Shown here piece by piece: positions 6,252 through 7,189 of a stretch of 7,189 bases of DNA. The stretch comes from Cytophagales bacterium (GTDB lineage Bacteria; Bacteroidota; Bacteroidia; Cytophagales; Cyclobacteriaceae). The stretch lies in contig DNZD01000125.1 in the NCBI GenBank assembly GCA_003504855.1, positions 1 through 7,189 on the forward strand, given 5' to 3'. The notes beneath the pieces are model-generated. The model saw nothing but the letters and a program-made list of their open reading frames with translations. It did no database searches and was not told where the DNA came from. How positions within the stretch are numbered: the first letter of the stretch is position 1; every line of letters starts with the position of its first letter. Position numbers and translations under genes: made by a program.

Positions 6252-6280
6252 GGTCACCTTTTTCTAGCATACCGTGACCC
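6251..6280. repeat. 7-bp inverted repeat spanning the glmM start
   Basis: GGGTCAC (6251-6257) and GTGACCC (6274-6280) are exact inverted repeats separated by 16 bases. The left arm shares its first G with the end of the -7 box, and the right arm contains the GTG start codon and second codon of glmM. The spacing is about that of operators for dimeric regulators (23 bp between arm starts, two helical turns). If the transcript started further upstream, a hairpin could hide the start codon. No T-run follows, so it is not a terminator. Chance cannot be excluded. Confidence 0.4.
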
Positions 6281-7189
6281 TAATAAAATCCATTTCCGGC
6301 ATCCGCGGCACTATTGGTGGCCGCCCCGGAGAATCCCTCACCCCTGTTGATTGTGCCAAGTTTGCAGCTGCCTATGGCACCTGGATCTTGTCGCGACAGG
6401 GAAAAAAAATTGTCATAGGCCGTGATGCCCGCATCTCTGGTGAGATGGTGTCGCAACTCGTAAGTTCCACTTTGATTGGACTCGGACTCGATGTAATAGA
6501 CCTGGGCCTATCCACCACTCCCACTGTAGAAGTAGCCGTGGTGCGCGAAAAAGCAGATGGTGGCATTATTCTTACAGCCAGTCATAACCCAATTCAATGG
6601 AATGCCCTGAAGTTGCTCAACCAGCACGGTGAATTCGTTTCCGCTGATGACGGGGCTGCCATCCTTCATCTGGCCGAAACCGAAGCCTTCCAGTTTGCCG
6701 AAGTACTCAAGTTGGGGCGCTACAAAAAGAAAAAAGACTACATCCGTAAGCACATCCGGATGATTCTGGATTATCCACTTGTGGACACGAAAGCCATTCG
6801 GAAAGCAAAGTTCAGGATTGCTGTAGATGCCGTTAATTCAACGGGTGGTTTAGCGGTACCCATGCTCCTCAAAGCTCTGGGTGTAAAGAAAATCAAGAAG
6901 CTCTATTGCGAACCTACCGGCCACTTCCCCCACAATCCGGAACCATTGCCCGAGCACCTGACTGAAATCAGCAACCTGGTGCGCAATGAAAATTGTGACC
7001 TCGGAATCGTGGTCGATCCGGATGTAGATCGCCTGGCTCTGATTCAGGAAGACGGAAAGCCATTTGGTGAAGAATATACACTCGTAGCAGTGGCCGATTA
7101 TATCCTGCGCAAGCGCAAAGGAAATACCGTATCAAATCTTTCTTCATCACGGGCCCTGCGCGATGTCACCGAAAAAGCCGGTGGTCGAT
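6274..7189 (+). CDS. glmM: Phosphoglucosamine mutase GlmM (partial, 3' end off the right edge)
   Basis: GlmM interconverts glucosamine-6-phosphate and glucosamine-1-phosphate, the step before UDP-GlcNAc needed for peptidoglycan and LPS. GTG at 6274 is the start because an in-frame TAG lies only 9 bases upstream (6265-6267) and the resulting MTLIKSISGIRGTIGG is the usual N-terminus of this family in Bacteroidota. Of about 460 expected residues, 305 are present: the sugar-phosphate N-terminal region with GRDAR (49-53), the catalytic TASHNP (101-106) with phospho-Ser103, the Mg-binding DPDVDR (248-253) in domain 2, and the sugar-contacting GEEY (265-268) at the start of domain 3. The phosphate-binding domain 4 is off the window. 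All visible catalytic motifs are intact. The alpha-D-phosphohexomutase superfamily is certain; GlmM rather than a phosphomannomutase/phosphoglucomutase is likely but the specificity-determining C-terminal part is not visible. Confidence 0.9.
   Translation, partial: MTLIKSISGIRGTIGGRPGESLTPVDCAKFAAAYGTWILSRQGKKIVIGRDARISGEMVSQLVSSTLIGLGLDVIDLGLSTTPTVEVAVVREKADGGIILTASHNPIQWNALKLLNQHGEFVSADDGAAILHLAETEAFQFAEVLKLGRYKKKKDYIRKHIRMILDYPLVDTKAIRKAKFRIAVDAVNSTGGLAVPMLLKALGVKKIKKLYCEPTGHFPHNPEPLPEHLTEISNLVRNENCDLGIVVDPDVDRLALIQEDGKPFGEEYTLVAVADYILRKRKGNTVSNLSSSRALRDVTEKAGGR

Noticed and set aside
5980..6270. - strand open frame of 96 codons opposite the four-cysteine gene
   Set aside because: The + strand frame encodes a recognisable helix plus conserved cysteine pattern; the - strand translation shows no family resemblance.
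6771..6779. TTATCCACT, an 8-of-9 DnaA box
   Set aside because: It is inside glmM coding sequence (Asp-Tyr-Pro-Leu codons) in a conserved protein and isolated, so chance is sufficient.

Overview
The window looks like chromosomal DNA of a Bacteroidota bacterium, probably of the Cytophagia/Cytophagales type. The phylum call rests on a DUF4249 lipoprotein, an AsmA-family protein with the Bacteroidota-type Lys-rich tail ending in an acidic/aromatic Phe-Asp-Trp-Glu-Asn, a small Cys-rich membrane protein of a kind I know mainly from this phylum, and TAnnTTTG-type -7 promoter boxes with almost no Shine-Dalgarno signal. The order-level call is a guess. No mobile element, CRISPR array, tRNA or rRNA was seen, and the DNA is coding almost throughout.

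Layout. The left part (1-1321) is read leftward: a 239-residue secreted protein that looks like an outer-membrane beta-barrel, followed by the start of a DUF4249 lipoprotein that runs off the left edge. A divergent intergenic region (1322-1478) follows, with one exact DnaA-box 9-mer and a textbook Bacteroidota promoter facing right. A large AsmA-like gene (1479-3947) is read rightward. It converges, with only an 11-bp gap, on a leftward two-gene unit: mazG (5916-5104), then a DoxX-like membrane protein with an unusual C-terminal beta-rich domain (5092-3959). A second divergent region (5917-5991) holds an 18-bp dyad. Rightward from there are a small four-cysteine membrane protein (5992-6234) and the first two thirds of a phosphoglucosamine mutase, glmM, which starts at GTG 6274 and is cut by the right edge.

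How the genes fit together. Most of the genes concern the cell envelope: two outer-membrane/lipoprotein components, an inner-membrane-anchored AsmA-like protein, a DoxX-like inner-membrane protein, and GlmM, which makes glucosamine-1-phosphate for peptidoglycan and LPS precursors. MazG is nucleotide-pool housekeeping. I see no dedicated defence, secondary-metabolite or conjugation system. The region looks mainly like core genome. The less familiar items are the barrel/DUF4249 pair, the DoxX fusion, the four-cysteine protein and several dyads that overlap start or promoter sites.
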